In this document: in pieces, positions 22,321 to 22,337 of the stretch | Layout of the letters: every line of letters starts with the position of its first letter | Position numbering within the stretch: the first letter of the stretch is position 1 | From: Deltaproteobacteria bacterium | GTDB lineage: Bacteria > Desulfobacterota > Desulfobulbia > Desulfobulbales > BM004 | Direction: 5' to 3' | Length of the DNA stretch: 22,337 nucleotides | Assembly: GCA_019313095.1 (NCBI GenBank) | Contig: JAFDBU010000199.1 | Coordinates: forward strand, 1-22,337 | The notes under the pieces: generated by a model | What the model saw: only the letters and a program-made list of their open reading frames with translations | Database searches by the model: none | What the model was told of the DNA's origin: nothing | Position numbers and translations under genes: made by a program

Positions 22321-22337
22321 GGCCCCATCGTCTAGCG
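22321..22337 (+). tRNA. tRNA-Glu, 5' end only
   Basis: The last 17 bases, GGCCCCATCGTCTAGCG, match the acceptor stem and D-arm start of bacterial tRNA-Glu (compare GTCCCCTTCGTCTAGAGG in E. coli). The anticodon lies outside the window, so the amino acid is assigned from the 5' end pattern alone. Confidence 0.72.

Noticed and set aside
1..22337. CRISPR, defence island, phage or insertion-sequence signals
   Set aside because: No spaced direct repeats, transposase, integrase or nuclease/toxin genes are seen; recC is a core repair gene.

Overview
The window looks like a chromosomal segment of a Gram-negative anaerobe, most likely a deltaproteobacterium-type Desulfobacterota (Desulfobulbales-like). 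That placement is an inference from moderate GC content, a futalosine-type menaquinone gene set, a RecC homologue and a tRNA-Glu start; no marker gene proves it. It is densely coded core-type sequence. I see no transposase, integrase, prophage gene, CRISPR array or toxin-antitoxin pair.

Positions 1-5370 (+) hold the distal part of a Wsp-like chemosensory operon: a CheW coupling protein (cut by the window start), a CheA-receiver hybrid kinase, a CheB/WspF-type methylesterase and a WspR-type receiver-GGDEF diguanylate cyclase. The order matches Pseudomonas wspD-E-F-R. The expected output is cyclic di-GMP rather than flagellar switching. The unusual point is that the kinase has two tandem Hpt domains, each with a phosphorylatable His. 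A full-length recC follows in the same direction (5427-8774), with no recB or recD beside it.

Positions 8780-19603 (-) form a long run of co-directional genes. Read in transcription order they are an RpoD-like sigma factor, mqnE, mqnC, an mqnX-type aminofutalosine deaminase, mqnA, ubiE/menG, ubiX, ubiA (mqnP role) and a flippase-like/LPG-synthase-TM membrane protein. A 217-bp gap with a terminator-like hairpin follows, then adk and purC. The block carries most of the futalosine route from chorismate to menaquinone; MqnB, MqnD and the UbiD-type decarboxylase are not in the window. purC and recC converge with only 5 bp between their stop codons. A perfect 21-bp inverted repeat inside the last codons of recC is the likely terminator, and is the most striking non-coding structure here.

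Positions 19604-20119 form the only long non-coding gap. It contains a near-consensus sigma-70 promoter pointing right and a leader with two small stem-loops of unknown class. It leads into malQ (GH77 amylomaltase, with Lys in place of the usual Arg two residues before the nucleophile), which overlaps a flavodoxin-fold iron-sulfur flavoprotein gene. The window ends in the first 17 nt of a tRNA-Glu gene preceded by a TTGACA element.

Overall most of the window is ordinary housekeeping. The points that merit checking are the twin-Hpt Wsp kinase, the palindrome in recC, the sigma factor at the head of the menaquinone operon and the structured malQ leader.
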